NCBI RefSeq assembly: GCF_002067035.1
Contig: NZ_MVQB01000046.1
Coordinates: 1 to 64,000, forward strand
DNA from: Methanoregula sp. PtaB.Bin085
Lineage (GTDB): Archaea; Halobacteriota; Methanomicrobia; Methanomicrobiales; Methanospirillaceae
Length of the DNA stretch: 64,000 nt
Reading direction: 5' to 3'
Of the stretch, positions 12,779 to 21,671 are shown one piece after another. Made by a program: the position numbers and the translations under genes. The notes beneath the pieces are model-generated. The model ran no database searches. It saw only the letters and a list, made by a program, of their open reading frames with translations, and was not told where the DNA came from. Position 1 is the first letter of the stretch. Every line of letters starts with the position of its first letter.

Positions 12779-14014
12779 ATGCTCTACCGCACCGTGCCAA
12801 AGACCGGCGACAGGCTCTCGATTCTGGGGTTCGGGTACATGCGTCTTCCGTCAGGGAAAGGCGGCACCGGTATTGACGAGGAGCGGGCGATCCGGCAACT
12901 GCGCTCTGCCATCGACCGGGGGGTCAATTACGTTGATACCGCACCGGCATACCATCTAGGCAAAAGCGAAAGGATCCTTGGCCGGGCACTGGAAGACGGG
13001 TACCGGGACAGGGTCAGGATCGCCACAAAACTCCCCCCGTGGTCGGTCCGTTGCCGGGAGGACATGGATCGTATTCTCGATGGCCAGCTTGCAGCGCTGA
13101 AGACCGATCATATCGATTATTACCTCCTGCACAGCCTCCAGCCGGAGAGTTTTCTCCGTTTGAAAAATCTCGGGGTGCTGGAGTTTCTCGATACCGCGAA
13201 AAAGGACGGCCGGATTGTGAATGCCGGTTTTTCAACGCACACAACCCTCCCGGCATTCAGGGAGATCGTCGATGCATATGACTGGACCTTCTGCCAGATC
13301 CAGTATAATTATCTCGATGAACAGAACCAGGCCGGGACAGAAGGGCTCCGCTATGCGCATGAGAAGAACCTGGCCGTGATGGTCATGGAGCCCCTCCGCG
13401 GCGGCAACCTTGGCGGGCGGGTGCCTGACGAGATACAGGCCATCTGGGATGGAGCTGGCGTGAAACGGTCGCCTGCAGCATGGGGGCTCCGCTGGGTCTG
13501 GAACCACCCGGAGGTTACCGTCGTCCTCTCCGGCATGAACGACGAGGCCCATATCGATGAGAACCTGAAAACGGCTGACGAAGGATATCCCGGATCGCTT
13601 ACTCCCGGGGAGCTGTCGCGCATCGGGCAGGTGAGGGAGGTCTACCGGCGCCTGATGAAGGTAGGATGCACGGGCTGCAGCTACTGCATGCCCTGCCCCG
13701 CCGGAGTCGACATCCCCGGCTGCTTCTCGCTCTACAACGACCACTACCTCTTCCCCCATAACCGGATGGCAAAATTCCAGTATTTCGGCCGGCACGGCGG
13801 CCTGATGGGGGGCATCTCGTATGCCGGTCTCTGCCGGCGCTGCGGGAAATGCGAGAAGGCCTGTCCCCAGCACCTGCCGGTCCGGGCCCTGCTTTCGGAT
13901 GTATCGCGGGAACTGGAGCCGGGCATGCGTTTTGTGATCCCGGTCCTGAAAGGCGGGCTCTGGTGCATGGACCAGGCCGCTACAATCAGAAGGTTTATAT
14001 CCCCTCGACGGTAA
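12779..14014 (+). CDS. Aldo/keto reductase with C-terminal 4Fe-4S domain
   Basis: 411 residues. Residues 1-290 form an aldo-keto reductase barrel: an N-terminal GFGYMRLP motif, the DTAPAYHLGKSE catalytic Asp-Tyr segment, Lys in ATKLPPW and His in YYLLHSL. A cysteine-rich ferredoxin-like end follows (CTGCSYCMPCPAGVDIPGC, then CRRCGKCEKACPQHLP), room for two clusters. This fusion is common in anaerobes and probably passes electrons between a carbonyl substrate and ferredoxin. The ATG at 12779 follows GGGAGGAG. The substrate cannot be read from sequence. Confidence 0.88.
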   Translation: MLYRTVPKTGDRLSILGFGYMRLPSGKGGTGIDEERAIRQLRSAIDRGVNYVDTAPAYHLGKSERILGRALEDGYRDRVRIATKLPPWSVRCREDMDRILDGQLAALKTDHIDYYLLHSLQPESFLRLKNLGVLEFLDTAKKDGRIVNAGFSTHTTLPAFREIVDAYDWTFCQIQYNYLDEQNQAGTEGLRYAHEKNLAVMVMEPLRGGNLGGRVPDEIQAIWDGAGVKRSPAAWGLRWVWNHPEVTVVLSGMNDEAHIDENLKTADEGYPGSLTPGELSRIGQVREVYRRLMKVGCTGCSYCMPCPAGVDIPGCFSLYNDHYLFPHNRMAKFQYFGRHGGLMGGISYAGLCRRCGKCEKACPQHLPVRALLSDVSRELEPGMRFVIPVLKGGLWCMDQAATIRRFISPRR

Positions 14015-14220
14015 GAATCATGACCGGTCAGGTTCTTTCCTCGTGATGGGAGATTGACGGTTTTACCAGGATCTCCATACGGCCCGATACAGTTATCCTG
14101 CCTTACCGGGACCCCGGTTTCAAAAATCCTTTATTCAGGATCCCATCTACGGCATCATTCCACGATCTGACTGATCCGAAGGACTGGAAGATAAGAAGGA
14201 CCTGCTAACGTCCTTTCAAT

Positions 14221-14258
14221 GGCGCGGGTCGACAGACCCCGAACGCCCGTGGCTCCAA
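14221..14258 (+). repeat. Partial copy of dispersed repeat family II
   Basis: A 38-base stretch built around GGGTCGACAGACCCCGA and CGCCCGTGGC matches the right-hand end of the full copies at 18297-18464 and 48011-48177. The left half (the CCCCCTCTC hairpin part) is missing, so this is a remnant or a shorter version. Confidence 0.6.
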
Positions 14259-14400
14259 TCTCATCTGACGCTCTACCCCGGGAGTTGTTCCTGTGAAAAT
14301 CACGCTCAAAGAAAAACGACAGGTGCTGATGTTCGAAGATACTCCACATGATTATCTTCCCGAATCTGCATAACCTGTTCGCGGTACAGATTCCCCAAGA

Positions 14401-14531
14401 CCCCGTTACGATGCCTGCTGCTACCCCCGCGGGGAGGCTCCCGCGGCGGCTTCAGGTACCGGTTTCCCGGCCCTGCTCTGGCCCCGCCGTGCCCCGCGAG
14501 GGGCCCTGAGGCGGGGAGCCCTCATAATTAT
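14401..14531 (+). repeat. Dispersed GC-rich repeat family I, copy 1
   Basis: It contains the family modules in the same orientation as the copy at 54265-54419: CCCCCGCGGGG..CCCGCGGCGGC, then TACCGGTTTCCCGG, CCTGCTCTGGCCCCGCC, GCCCCGCGAGGGGCCCTGAGG and GCGGGGAGCCCTCATAAT. The middle hairpin is slightly decayed and the GGGGGCATCAGCCCCC module is absent. It lies between convergent genes. Confidence 0.75.
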
Positions 14532-14624
14532 CTGCTATTCACGTGATTTTCATTACTCTGGTGTGAACCTTACCAGGTTGGTGCCCGTTTCTCCAGGATC
14601 GTTTTTCGATATCTTCCACAAAAT

Positions 14625-15569
14625 TCATTCCGCGTGGCCGCTGCCGGCATCGTGCTCCTCTGGCATCTCCCGGATCGATTTATACATGAAGAACCCGACA
14701 ACGCCGAAGGTGATGAGCGGCGAGAGCCAGAACGGGATGTGGAAACCGAAGCTGTCGAGGATCATGATGGTGCCGAGGAACAGGATGGAGTACATGGCAC
14801 CATTCTTGAGGTACTTGTACCGCTTGATGTTGTCGACATTTCGTATGGTGAGTTCCCGCACCACGAAGGCGCCTATTCCGTTCCCCACCAGGATCAGCGG
14901 GACCGCCATCGTGAACGCGAACGCCCCGATGACCCCGTCGATGGAGAAGGTGGCGTCGATGACCTCGAGATAGAAGATCTTGCTGACGTCCGACATGCCG
15001 CTGTCGTGCAGCATCCGGTGCTCCGCCAGTTCGGCGTTCTGCCGGAAGCCGTGGACAATAAAAAAAGCCGTGGAGCCCACGACAGCCCCGAAGCCCATCA
15101 GCGGGTTCTTCTCAAGCGCGAACCAGACAATCACCGAGAGAAGGATTGAGACGATGGCAAAGAACCAGACGCCCTTTGTCGAGAAATAGCGCTCGCCCCG
15201 GAGGCCGAAATGCTTGGTCTCTAAAAAGAGCCAGTGGAAGAACAGGAAGATAAGGAACGTCCCCCCTCCGATAAGGAGGATGGGTGCCGACTGTTCGATC
15301 GCTCCAATCACCAGCGGGTCGCTCGAGAAGGTCGCGGTGAGGGCGCCGACCGGCCCGAGTGCCGGCGTGGTGAGCAAGACAATGAGCCACGGGAGGAGGC
15401 CGCGGATCGCAAAGACGGCAAAGAGCAGGCCCCAGATGAGGAACCAGCGCTTCGCCCGTTCGCTCATGGTCGAAAGGACCTCGGCGTTGATGATGGCATT
15501 GTCGATGCTCGTTATCGTCTCGAACAACACCAGGCCGGCGACAATGAGGGTGATGGCGATGAGGTCCAT
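14625..15569 (-). CDS. DUF475 / TerC-like integral membrane protein
   Basis: 314 residues with about seven to nine membrane segments. It has the family's acidic intramembrane motifs ETITSIDNAIINAEVL (residues 17-32) and EVIDATFSIDGVIGAF (about 202-217). These repeated Asp/Glu motifs resemble those of TerC-type proteins linked to metal-ion (often Mn) export and tellurite resistance. DUF475 members are common in bacteria and some archaea; the transported ion is unknown. The C-terminus is hydrophilic (EEHDAGSGHAE). It is encoded downstream of the aquaporin gene on the same strand with a 60-base gap. Confidence 0.8.
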   Translation of the reverse strand: MDLIAITLIVAGLVLFETITSIDNAIINAEVLSTMSERAKRWFLIWGLLFAVFAIRGLLPWLIVLLTTPALGPVGALTATFSSDPLVIGAIEQSAPILLIGGGTFLIFLFFHWLFLETKHFGLRGERYFSTKGVWFFAIVSILLSVIVWFALEKNPLMGFGAVVGSTAFFIVHGFRQNAELAEHRMLHDSGMSDVSKIFYLEVIDATFSIDGVIGAFAFTMAVPLILVGNGIGAFVVRELTIRNVDNIKRYKYLKNGAMYSILFLGTIMILDSFGFHIPFWLSPLITFGVVGFFMYKSIREMPEEHDAGSGHAE

Positions 15570-15630
15570 GAATCAGGATCAGTTGGATCTGCCCTGCAAA
15601 AAACACTACCGATGCAAAAAAGGGAAGGGA

Positions 15631-16329
15631 TTATGCCGGTGAAGCGGATGCCTCAAACAGGTATTTCCAGACAACCGCCGCGAGCACCGCACCGATGATC
15701 GGGGCGACGATGAACAGCCAGAGCTGGGCAAGGGCAGTGCCACCGACAAGGAGGGCGGGCCCGAGGCTCCGCGCCGGGTTGACCGATACGCCGGTGACCG
15801 GGATGCCCACGATATGGATGATGGCAAGGGAAAGGCCTATCGCAATGCCGGCAAATCCTGCCGGTGCAGCCTTGCTGGTTGCCCCGAAGATGACCATGAG
15901 GAAGATGAATGTCAGGATGACTTCAGCGATCAGCCCCGACATCAGGGGGAAGCCGCCCGGTGATGCCTCCCCATACCCGTTCTGTCCCAGGCCGTTGACC
16001 GCGATATTGTACGAGGGCAGGCCGGACATGATCACCAGCAGCAGGACTGCTGCAATGATGGCACCGATGCACTGGCAGATGATGTACACGCCTGCATCCT
16101 TGCTGGTGATCTTCCCGTTCACGAGCATGGCAATCGTGATGGCCGGGTTGATGTGGCAGCCGGAGATCGGGCCTATCGCGTACACCATGACGAGTACGGC
16201 GATACCAAACGCGAGCGATATGCCGAGGAAACCAACTTCTTTCCCGGCGATGACGGCACTTCCGCAGCCGATAAACACCAGGACAAATGTCCCGATGAGT
16301 TCTGCTAGGTACTTGTTCGTGTCTGACAT
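15631..16329 (-). CDS. aqpM: Aquaporin / glycerol facilitator family channel (AqpM-like)
   Basis: 232 residues from the ATG at 16329 (MSDTNKYLAELIG); a longer frame upstream would add 32 unconserved residues. It has six membrane segments and the two half-helix motifs: HINPAIT (full NPA) and VNPARSLGPAL (full NPA). The first is preceded by GPISGC, as in methanogen AqpM. It should form a water channel, possibly passing glycerol or dissolved gases. The two inserted segments around GLGQNGYGEASPGG are external loops. Confidence 0.88.
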   Translation of the reverse strand: MSDTNKYLAELIGTFVLVFIGCGSAVIAGKEVGFLGISLAFGIAVLVMVYAIGPISGCHINPAITIAMLVNGKITSKDAGVYIICQCIGAIIAAVLLLVIMSGLPSYNIAVNGLGQNGYGEASPGGFPLMSGLIAEVILTFIFLMVIFGATSKAAPAGFAGIAIGLSLAIIHIVGIPVTGVSVNPARSLGPALLVGGTALAQLWLFIVAPIIGAVLAAVVWKYLFEASASPA

Positions 16330-16493
16330 AAACAGTTCATCCAGCGGCTTTTCCGGAGCCGATACTTGGCATTGATTCTTGACCTTTATACGGGTTTCGG
16401 GAGTTATTCCGTTTTGAATCACCATTTCAGAGGCCGGAACGGATACCTATTTTTTATTCCGGCAGCCATAGTCTTTCACAGCTGGAGGATTCC

Positions 16494-17108
16494 GTGACCG
16501 CGGCAGGGATGACCGATGCAGATACTGATCCGGGCGCCCCAATCCGTGCGGTTGCTTCACGGCTGAAGTCTGCACGGACCCGGGGCGAACTGGGAACCAT
16601 CGTGGCAAAAGAGATCGCCGCCTACACGCTCTTCGACCTCCAGATCATCGGCGGCCGGCTCAACAGCGAGATCGAGAAGCTGCCCTCACCGTACCGGGAG
16701 GCGATCCGCCCGTATTTCCGGCAACAGATCTTCGGGAAACACCACGAGCTCCTCGCGATGCACCGCAGCGGTGCATTCTCACGGCTTGACGACCCGGTCC
16801 GCGACCGGGAGACGTTCGATGCCTTCTGCGCCATGCTGCCCGAGGGCTGCTTTGCCTGGGACGATGCAGGGGAGCGCAACCCGTACTTCCGCAATCCGAA
16901 GAACCGGCTCTTCTATTACCTGATCGCGGCCTTCACGATGTTCGTGCTTGAGGAGCCCGGGCACCCGGTGGGCATGCCGTTCCCCGGTGGATTTACCGTA
17001 GAGAACCGGGGCGGGAAATACTATTGCCTGATCCGCGACAAGGAGAAGGAGTTGTCGTGGTCTATCTGCAACTTCTGCCCGGCCCTCCAGGCTGAAGAAC
17101 ATCGCTGA
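16494..17108 (+). CDS. DUF2115 / UPF0305 family protein
   Basis: 204 residues starting at GTG (16494) after GGAGG. The conserved end, PFPGGFTVENRGGKYYCLIRDK followed by CNFCPALQ (read as two parts), is the signature of UPF0305, a family confined mainly to methanogens. The closing Cys-x2-Cys and the earlier Cys may bind metal. No function is established. It stands alone, convergent with a ferritin-like gene. Confidence 0.85.
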   Translation: MTAAGMTDADTDPGAPIRAVASRLKSARTRGELGTIVAKEIAAYTLFDLQIIGGRLNSEIEKLPSPYREAIRPYFRQQIFGKHHELLAMHRSGAFSRLDDPVRDRETFDAFCAMLPEGCFAWDDAGERNPYFRNPKNRLFYYLIAAFTMFVLEEPGHPVGMPFPGGFTVENRGGKYYCLIRDKEKELSWSICNFCPALQAEEHR

Positions 17109-17160
17109 AAGGAAAAAAGGGATTGTTGTGCCGGCCCTGCCGGCACCTGCGCGATGACTA

Positions 17161-17616
17161 TCACCAGGTTTCTGGGAAAGCCATGTTGGTGTAGATGTCC
17201 TCGAGCCGTGCTTTGTGGCTGCGCTCCATGTTTGCCAGCTGGTTGAAGAGGAGCTGGGTCTCCACGTCGGCAGCGGCAGCGGCCAGCTGGGTGTACATCT
17301 GCATTGCGTCGAGTTCCTTCTTGATGGCAAGGACAATGCCCTCGAGGGGTTTCAGGTCGGGAGTAAGGTCAGGAGTGGGGAGTGCATCGCCAACCTTGTA
17401 GTCGTGGCCGGCAGTGAACTTCATCTGCTTGACATCCTTTGAGAGGAACGCCTGTAAAAATTCCCGGTGTTTCTTCTCCTCGCCGGCAAGTTCCGCAAAC
17501 AGGTCCTTTAATGCCTTGTTCTTTGCCTTGTCTGCAACACTTTTGTAAAACGTGTATGCTTCGACTTCCCGGTCAATTGCAGTTGAGATTATCTTTTTTG
17601 CATCTTCTGCTTTCAT
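17161..17616 (-). CDS. Ferritin-like / rubrerythrin-type di-iron protein
   Basis: 151 residues from the ATG at 17616, which has GAGGTG at the right distance. It forms a four-helix bundle with two Glu...ExxH pairs: E-x6-Y near residue 20 with EEKKH (about 46-50), and KELDAMQMY with MERSH in the second half. The rubredoxin domain of classical rubrerythrin is missing. Such proteins reduce peroxide or store iron in anaerobes, using ferredoxin or rubredoxin as donor. The gene appears monocistronic. Confidence 0.85.
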   Translation of the reverse strand: MKAEDAKKIISTAIDREVEAYTFYKSVADKAKNKALKDLFAELAGEEKKHREFLQAFLSKDVKQMKFTAGHDYKVGDALPTPDLTPDLKPLEGIVLAIKKELDAMQMYTQLAAAAADVETQLLFNQLANMERSHKARLEDIYTNMAFPETW

Positions 17617-17819
17617 GATCACACCTCAAAGGGGTTTACCCTCCTATTATGTTCGACAATATTTAATACGTTGGTTTTTGCATCATGACGGCAGCAACCG
17701 GCAGACACGAAGCCGGCAGCGCCGCACCCGGCATAATTCCCGCCTCCGTTTCTCCGATCGGGCGATGATCTTCCGTGGTCCGGGGGAACCCGGAAAAGGA
17801 TCGTAAAAAAAGAACCGAT

Positions 17820-18206
17820 ATGGTGGAGGAAAGCATATCCCGCCATGCCCGGAAAAAAATACGTATGGCAGAATCACACGGGCTGCTGTACAGCCTTGCC
17901 CTCTTCAAGCAGCGGTACACGCGGGGGACGTCGTGGACCCAGATCGTGCTCAACTTCGGGATCATCACCGCGAACGCGAAGCTCTTCGAGGACTTCTTCC
18001 GGATCCACCTCGGCATGACGCTGCCGGTGGTCATCGCGCTCTCGGTGCCCTGCTACGTGATCGTCTGTTACCTCATCGGGCACTATGATGAAAAGAGCGG
18101 GTTCTGGCAGACCGAGAACAACCTCAGTTACCGGTTCACGCCCTACTCGGAAGAGATGCGCAATGATATCCGGGCAATCAGGAACATGATCGAGAAGAAT
18201 GGCTGA
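17820..18206 (+). CDS. Small membrane protein of unknown function
   Basis: 128 residues if started at ATG 17820; an in-frame ATG at 17865 (MAESHGLL) is a fair alternative because no good ribosome binding site decides. It has a hydrophobic stretch around ITANAKLFEDFF and a clear membrane helix LPVVIALSVPCYVIVCYLIG near residues 76-95, and a charged end with ENNLSYRFTPYSEEMR. I do not recognise the family. Confidence 0.55.
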   Translation: MVEESISRHARKKIRMAESHGLLYSLALFKQRYTRGTSWTQIVLNFGIITANAKLFEDFFRIHLGMTLPVVIALSVPCYVIVCYLIGHYDEKSGFWQTENNLSYRFTPYSEEMRNDIRAIRNMIEKNG

Positions 18207-18296
18207 CAGGACACCGGAGAGTGGTTCTTCTCCCTCTTTATCTGTGATGGGATTCGGAGAGAGATTTTCGGCTCTGTAGAAAGCCTTAAAGAAACT

Positions 18297-18464
18297 CTCA
18301 GTGGAATTTATGAAGGTGACCCCCTCTCTTCCCGGAGGGGGAGGCAGCCTGAGGGAGCAAGCCCCCTTGACCCCTTTTTCGAATATTTTATGGATGTCCG
18401 GAAAATGTAATGCTCCACGGGGCGAGGGTCGACAGACCCCGAGCGCCCGTGGCCCCGTCATAAT
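18297..18464 (+). repeat. Dispersed repeat family II, full copy (plus orientation)
   Basis: 168 bases running from CTCAGTGGAATT to GTGGCCCCGTCATAAT. It contains GGTGACCCCCTCTC, a GGAGGGGGAGGCAGCC block, GCAAGCCCCCTTGACCCC, GCTCCACGGGGCGAGGGTC and the palindromic GGTCGACAGACCCCGAGCGCC. The reverse complement of 48011-48177 matches it along the whole length with few gaps, although the AT-rich middle (about 18385-18410) differs. It lies between convergent genes 90 bases past one stop. Confidence 0.8.
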
Positions 18465-18623
18465 TTCAGGCGATATCTCGGGAGGTTTTCTACAAGGCCA
18501 GATTTTCAAATCTCTCGCTTCATCCACAGGATGAAGCGCCCCCGGGAGCGCAGATTCAATGATTTCTCCAGCGCAGATTTTAAGAAACTGAGAAAAGAAC
18601 GGCAGGAACGGATATGTGTCCTG

Positions 18624-18887
18624 TCAGTCCAGCGGGATGGTCTCGAGCTGGGACACGAGCTCCCAGATCCGGGTCCGTGCGTGGATGGGCATGTTGGGAT
18701 CATTGGAGATCTCGTCAATCTTGGAGATGGCCTCGGCGGCGCGCAGCCCCATTGCCTTGTTGTTATTCAGGAGCATGGTCCGGGTCTCGTCAGCAACGCG
18801 CCGGATATTTCTGGGTATTGAGTTGTCTTCCTGGATGTGCTGCAGCATCAGGATACAGTTCTCCATCGTCTTTTCAGGGCTCGCCAT
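18624..18887 (-). CDS. UPF0147 family protein
   Basis: 87 residues, the usual length. It is all-helical, with [26 protein letters not shown] and [20 protein letters not shown], which are the conserved segments of UPF0147. The family is nearly universal in archaea but has no established role. It is transcribed divergently from the zinc-ribbon gene starting at 18967, so the two share a 79-base promoter region. Confidence 0.9.
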   Translation of the reverse strand: MASPEKTMENCILMLQHIQEDNSIPRNIRRVADETRTMLLNNNKAMGLRAAEAISKIDEISNDPNMPIHARTRIWELVSQLETIPLD

Positions 18888-18966
18888 GGTTCCACCTACC
18901 AGTGTACCTGTAGTTAATATGCGGAACCGACATATATACTTTAAATTACGATCAGACGGTGATCAG

Positions 18967-19419
18967 ATGCCGGCACGAAAGGAAGACGAGATCATGGCTG
19001 AATACCTCCTGAAAGGGGGAAAGATGCTGGAAAAGACCTGCAAAACCTGCGGGTGCCCCCTCTTCGAGGTGAAGGGAAAGACACTCTGCGTTGTCTGTGC
19101 GGAACGGGAAGCGGCGGCGAAGGATGCAAAACGGAAAAAGGGCGAGATGGCCAAAAAGAAGGCAATGATCTCTGCCATCACGGATACCATTGCGGCTGTC
19201 GTTGACAAAGAGACCGGCAGGGGTGCCTGCACCTGCGGGGAAGATCACGGAGAAGAGACCTGCATCTGCGATGACGGTGGCCTTGCCGAGGAGCTCGCGT
19301 TCACGATCCATTCCCTCTGCGAACGGATCCAGAACGAGAAGGATCCGGAGAAGGTCCTCGCGCTGATGAACGCGGTCAAGGCCGGGACCGAGGCGCTCGG
19401 GATTCTCTGCCGGTTGTGA
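18967..19419 (+). CDS. Zinc-ribbon protein of the Sjogren/scleroderma autoantigen 1 (p27) family
   Basis: 150 residues. The N-terminal MAEYLLKGGKMLEKTC followed by CKTCGCPLFEVKGKTLCVVC is the diagnostic four-Cys ribbon of this family (archaeal and eukaryotic). A Lys-rich helix follows, then a second Cys/His cluster (CTCGEDHGEETCICD, residues about 95-109) not usual in the family, and a helical end. The ATG at 18967 follows GGTGAT. The role in archaea is unknown. Confidence 0.85.
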   Translation: MPARKEDEIMAEYLLKGGKMLEKTCKTCGCPLFEVKGKTLCVVCAEREAAAKDAKRKKGEMAKKKAMISAITDTIAAVVDKETGRGACTCGEDHGEETCICDDGGLAEELAFTIHSLCERIQNEKDPEKVLALMNAVKAGTEALGILCRL

Positions 19420-19460
19420 AGCAAAGGACCCGCGCTCCCGTTTTTCTCAATCGCCCGCTC

Positions 19461-20534
19461 TTATACCCGGGCAGATGATGCAGGCCTGAAGACGGAATTC
19501 ATCCGTGATATAACAATTGACCAGGGTTTCCCTGAGTCACGGCTGCCGAAGATCCCTGCCCCGTGGCCGGGAGTGCCGGCAGACCCGTTCACGGATGCAG
19601 CGGCAGGAGAGGTTTTCCCTGCCGTGGGGCTGACATGGACAGCCCGGACGGACGGACTGCCGACAGTATAGCCCTGCTCATCATTCTCTGAAATATTCAG
19701 GAGTTCCTGGTTCGTACCTGATGATCCATGCGGGATTGTTCCTGTCAGGGTGATGTCAAGCGATTCCGGCACGGACGACGGGTACGATAACAGCCAGCCG
19801 GTGATGAACATCGTGCGGCCATTGTTTTCCGGCTGCAGGGTCCTGACACCCTCAAGGACGAGCGTGGAATTCCAGCGCGGATTTTCCAGATCTGTCGCGA
19901 TCCGGAGATCATGGGTTGACGGGAATGTTTCATCACCTGTCGCCGGAAAATCAATCGTAAAAGAGACCATGACCGGCATAGCGGCAGCCAGGTCCCCTGC
20001 AGGATCAGCCGAAAATGCAGACAGGCTGAACGAGGCATCTGATGAGTCTGCCGGACGGGCTGATGACCGTGATCCCGGTTTTGTCATGATTATTGATGTC
20101 GTGCCGTAGGGAGAGTACTCGAGGTGGTTCCTGTCATGCGGGCTGCTGACAGCATAGATCGTGTATGTTCCGGGACCGAGAGCACTGCGCCGTGTATCCC
20201 AGGTCCATGTCCAGCGTTTATCGTCCGCAACACCGACTGCCTGGAACGCTGAGGCATCGCCATCGATAACCGGCCGGTTCGCCGGATCGGGATCCTGGAT
20301 TCGGGACCCGTTCTCTGGCAGGTTGGGCCCGGTGATAAAGAGATAGGTGACATGCGAACCGTTGTTGATACCGGAGAACGGGATTGTGTCGCCACAATGA
20401 TAGTCCTGCCCGTTCACAGCAGCAACCGTGACAATGCCGGGTTCGGGGGTATGGATTGATCCCGCTGCCGGACCTGTGGCAAGCAGGATAAACAGGAAGC
20501 AGGCTGGGATGAGAGATGGGATATTTTTCATCAT
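19461..20534 (-). CDS. Exported DUF3821-like surface protein
   Basis: 357 residues. The signal peptide spans about residues 1-25 (PACFLFILLATGPAAGS). Residues 35-150 resemble DUF3821 as found in Methanomicrobiales surface proteins: YLFITGPNLPENG, then WTWTWDT and GPGTYTIYAVSSPHDR. The same words recur in the protein at 33815-34798 (FLTGPNLPENG, GTYTIWVVDAPNDR), so the two are paralogues in that domain. The rest is Ser/Thr-rich with possible glycosylation sites. No C-terminal membrane anchor is visible, so it may be secreted or held by partners. Confidence 0.75.
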   Translation of the reverse strand: MMKNIPSLIPACFLFILLATGPAAGSIHTPEPGIVTVAAVNGQDYHCGDTIPFSGINNGSHVTYLFITGPNLPENGSRIQDPDPANRPVIDGDASAFQAVGVADDKRWTWTWDTRRSALGPGTYTIYAVSSPHDRNHLEYSPYGTTSIIMTKPGSRSSARPADSSDASFSLSAFSADPAGDLAAAMPVMVSFTIDFPATGDETFPSTHDLRIATDLENPRWNSTLVLEGVRTLQPENNGRTMFITGWLLSYPSSVPESLDITLTGTIPHGSSGTNQELLNISENDEQGYTVGSPSVRAVHVSPTAGKTSPAAASVNGSAGTPGHGAGIFGSRDSGKPWSIVISRMNSVFRPASSARV

Positions 20535-20763
20535 GGATTCACCGGTTTTTCATTCTTCCCGGACATCAATAAACGCCCGGAATACCCGGGGTTATGGGTG
20601 GAACTTTCCGGTTCTGGGGTGAACCGGCCGGATTGCCATGGTAAACCAGAAACAGAACCCGTAATCTCTTCGTTCAGGATGCCCGGCCTTGCAGAGAATC
20701 CTGGTTCACCAGCCACCTTTTATTAACCTGTAAGTATTTAACCCGGCCATTCGACCCTGATCC
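20535..20763. promoter_or_regulatory. Divergent promoter region, DUF3821-like gene and CARF-like gene
   Basis: About 230 bases between divergent starts. A TATA-like GTATTTAAC (about 20733-20741) precedes the plus-strand ATG at 20764 by roughly 25-30 bases, which would give a nearly leaderless transcript. No clear palindrome is seen. Confidence 0.4.
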
Positions 20764-21609
20764 ATGCAAACGGGCCATGTCCATATCATCAGCGCGGGCG
20801 AGAACATCCACACAGCTTTCCCGGCGATCCTCCGCATGCTCCCGGGCATTACCAGCGTGTACGTGGTTGCGGACAGCGAACAGGCAAGCATATCGCAGAA
20901 CCCGCAGGTCGAGAAGGAACGGGCTGCCGTCCGCAAGGCAACCGAATCGGTAAAAGAGATCGCGGCATCGCTTTCCATCCAGTACTCCCGCGAACTGGTC
21001 TTCCCCCCGGTCCTCCCGTCCGCCCGCACCGTACTGACGAAGATCCGGCACGAGAACAGGAAAGCCCGCATCACCTTCGATCTCTCGGGCGGGCCGAGGG
21101 ACCTCTGCATGGCGCTCTTCGCGCTCGCCCCGTGGATCGGCGGCGAGGTGTGGAGCTCGTTTGGCGGGAAGATCCCGCAGCAGGTGCCGGTGCCGGACCG
21201 GGATGTGCAGGCACTGCTTGAGAACGTGAACTACCAGACAATCCTTGCCGTGCTCCTGCGGAACCGCCCCGCCTCCACGGTCCCGATGGACATCCCGTAC
21301 ATCCCCCGGCAGTACCTGTTCCAGCAGGTCTGGCCGTATTATATCCGCCAGCGTGCCCGGAGACCGGTGGAGGGTGCCCCGGTCGCTCAGTATAAGCGCG
21401 GGCGGAAGCCGGCCAACGATCTCTCGCAGGCAACCTTCTCGTGGTTTCTGAAGATGCTGACCGGCGCCGGGCTTGCGGAGGAGGCACCGGACCGGCAGAG
21501 GGGGAGGGAGACGGCGTACCGGATCACGGCAGATGGTGAGATGGCATTCCGGTTCTTTGCGGACCCTGCTGCGAATTCAATTATGAAGCAGATGCTGGAC
21601 GGGCAGTGA
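20764..21609 (+). CDS. CARF-like domain protein with C-terminal winged helix
   Basis: 281 residues. The N-terminal Rossmann-like half begins HVHIISAGENIH and holds TFDLSGGPRDL (about 104-114), the position and style of the nucleotide-contacting D-x-[ST]-G-G-x-[KR] motif of CARF domains. The C-terminal part (about 195-275) is helix-rich, with LSQATFSWFLKMLTGAGL and YRITADGEMAFRF resembling a winged-helix DNA-binding domain. Csa3 and the DUF6293/HFX_2341-type archaeal regulators have this architecture and bind cyclic oligoadenylate or similar ligands. No cas gene or CRISPR array lies nearby, so it may be an orphan regulator. A domain match to CARF is inferred from motif and layout only. Confidence 0.6.
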   Translation: MQTGHVHIISAGENIHTAFPAILRMLPGITSVYVVADSEQASISQNPQVEKERAAVRKATESVKEIAASLSIQYSRELVFPPVLPSARTVLTKIRHENRKARITFDLSGGPRDLCMALFALAPWIGGEVWSSFGGKIPQQVPVPDRDVQALLENVNYQTILAVLLRNRPASTVPMDIPYIPRQYLFQQVWPYYIRQRARRPVEGAPVAQYKRGRKPANDLSQATFSWFLKMLTGAGLAEEAPDRQRGRETAYRITADGEMAFRFFADPAANSIMKQMLDGQ

Positions 21610-21671
21610 TCCCGGTCCCGGTCTGCCGGAATTTTCCGGAGACCCCCCTCCCTTTGATCCTTTTCATCGCG

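Larger units (their letters stand above)
14015..14624. other. Convergent intergenic region with fragments of both repeat families
   Basis: About 610 bases between the convergent aldo-keto reductase and DUF475 genes. Apart from the two repeat copies listed separately (14221-14258 and 14401-14531), I find no gene: the short open frames have no family resemblance or ribosome binding site. Confidence 0.5.

Noticed and set aside
14155-14349. Possible small protein or structural RNA in the gap after the aldo-keto reductase
   Set aside because: No ribosome binding site, no cloverleaf with T-arm, and part of it belongs to repeat family II.
18301-18534. Small protein inside repeat family II (MEFMKVTPSLPGGGG...)
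   Set aside because: The matching copy at 48 kb gives a related but shifted peptide; the similarity is at DNA level and reflects the repeat.
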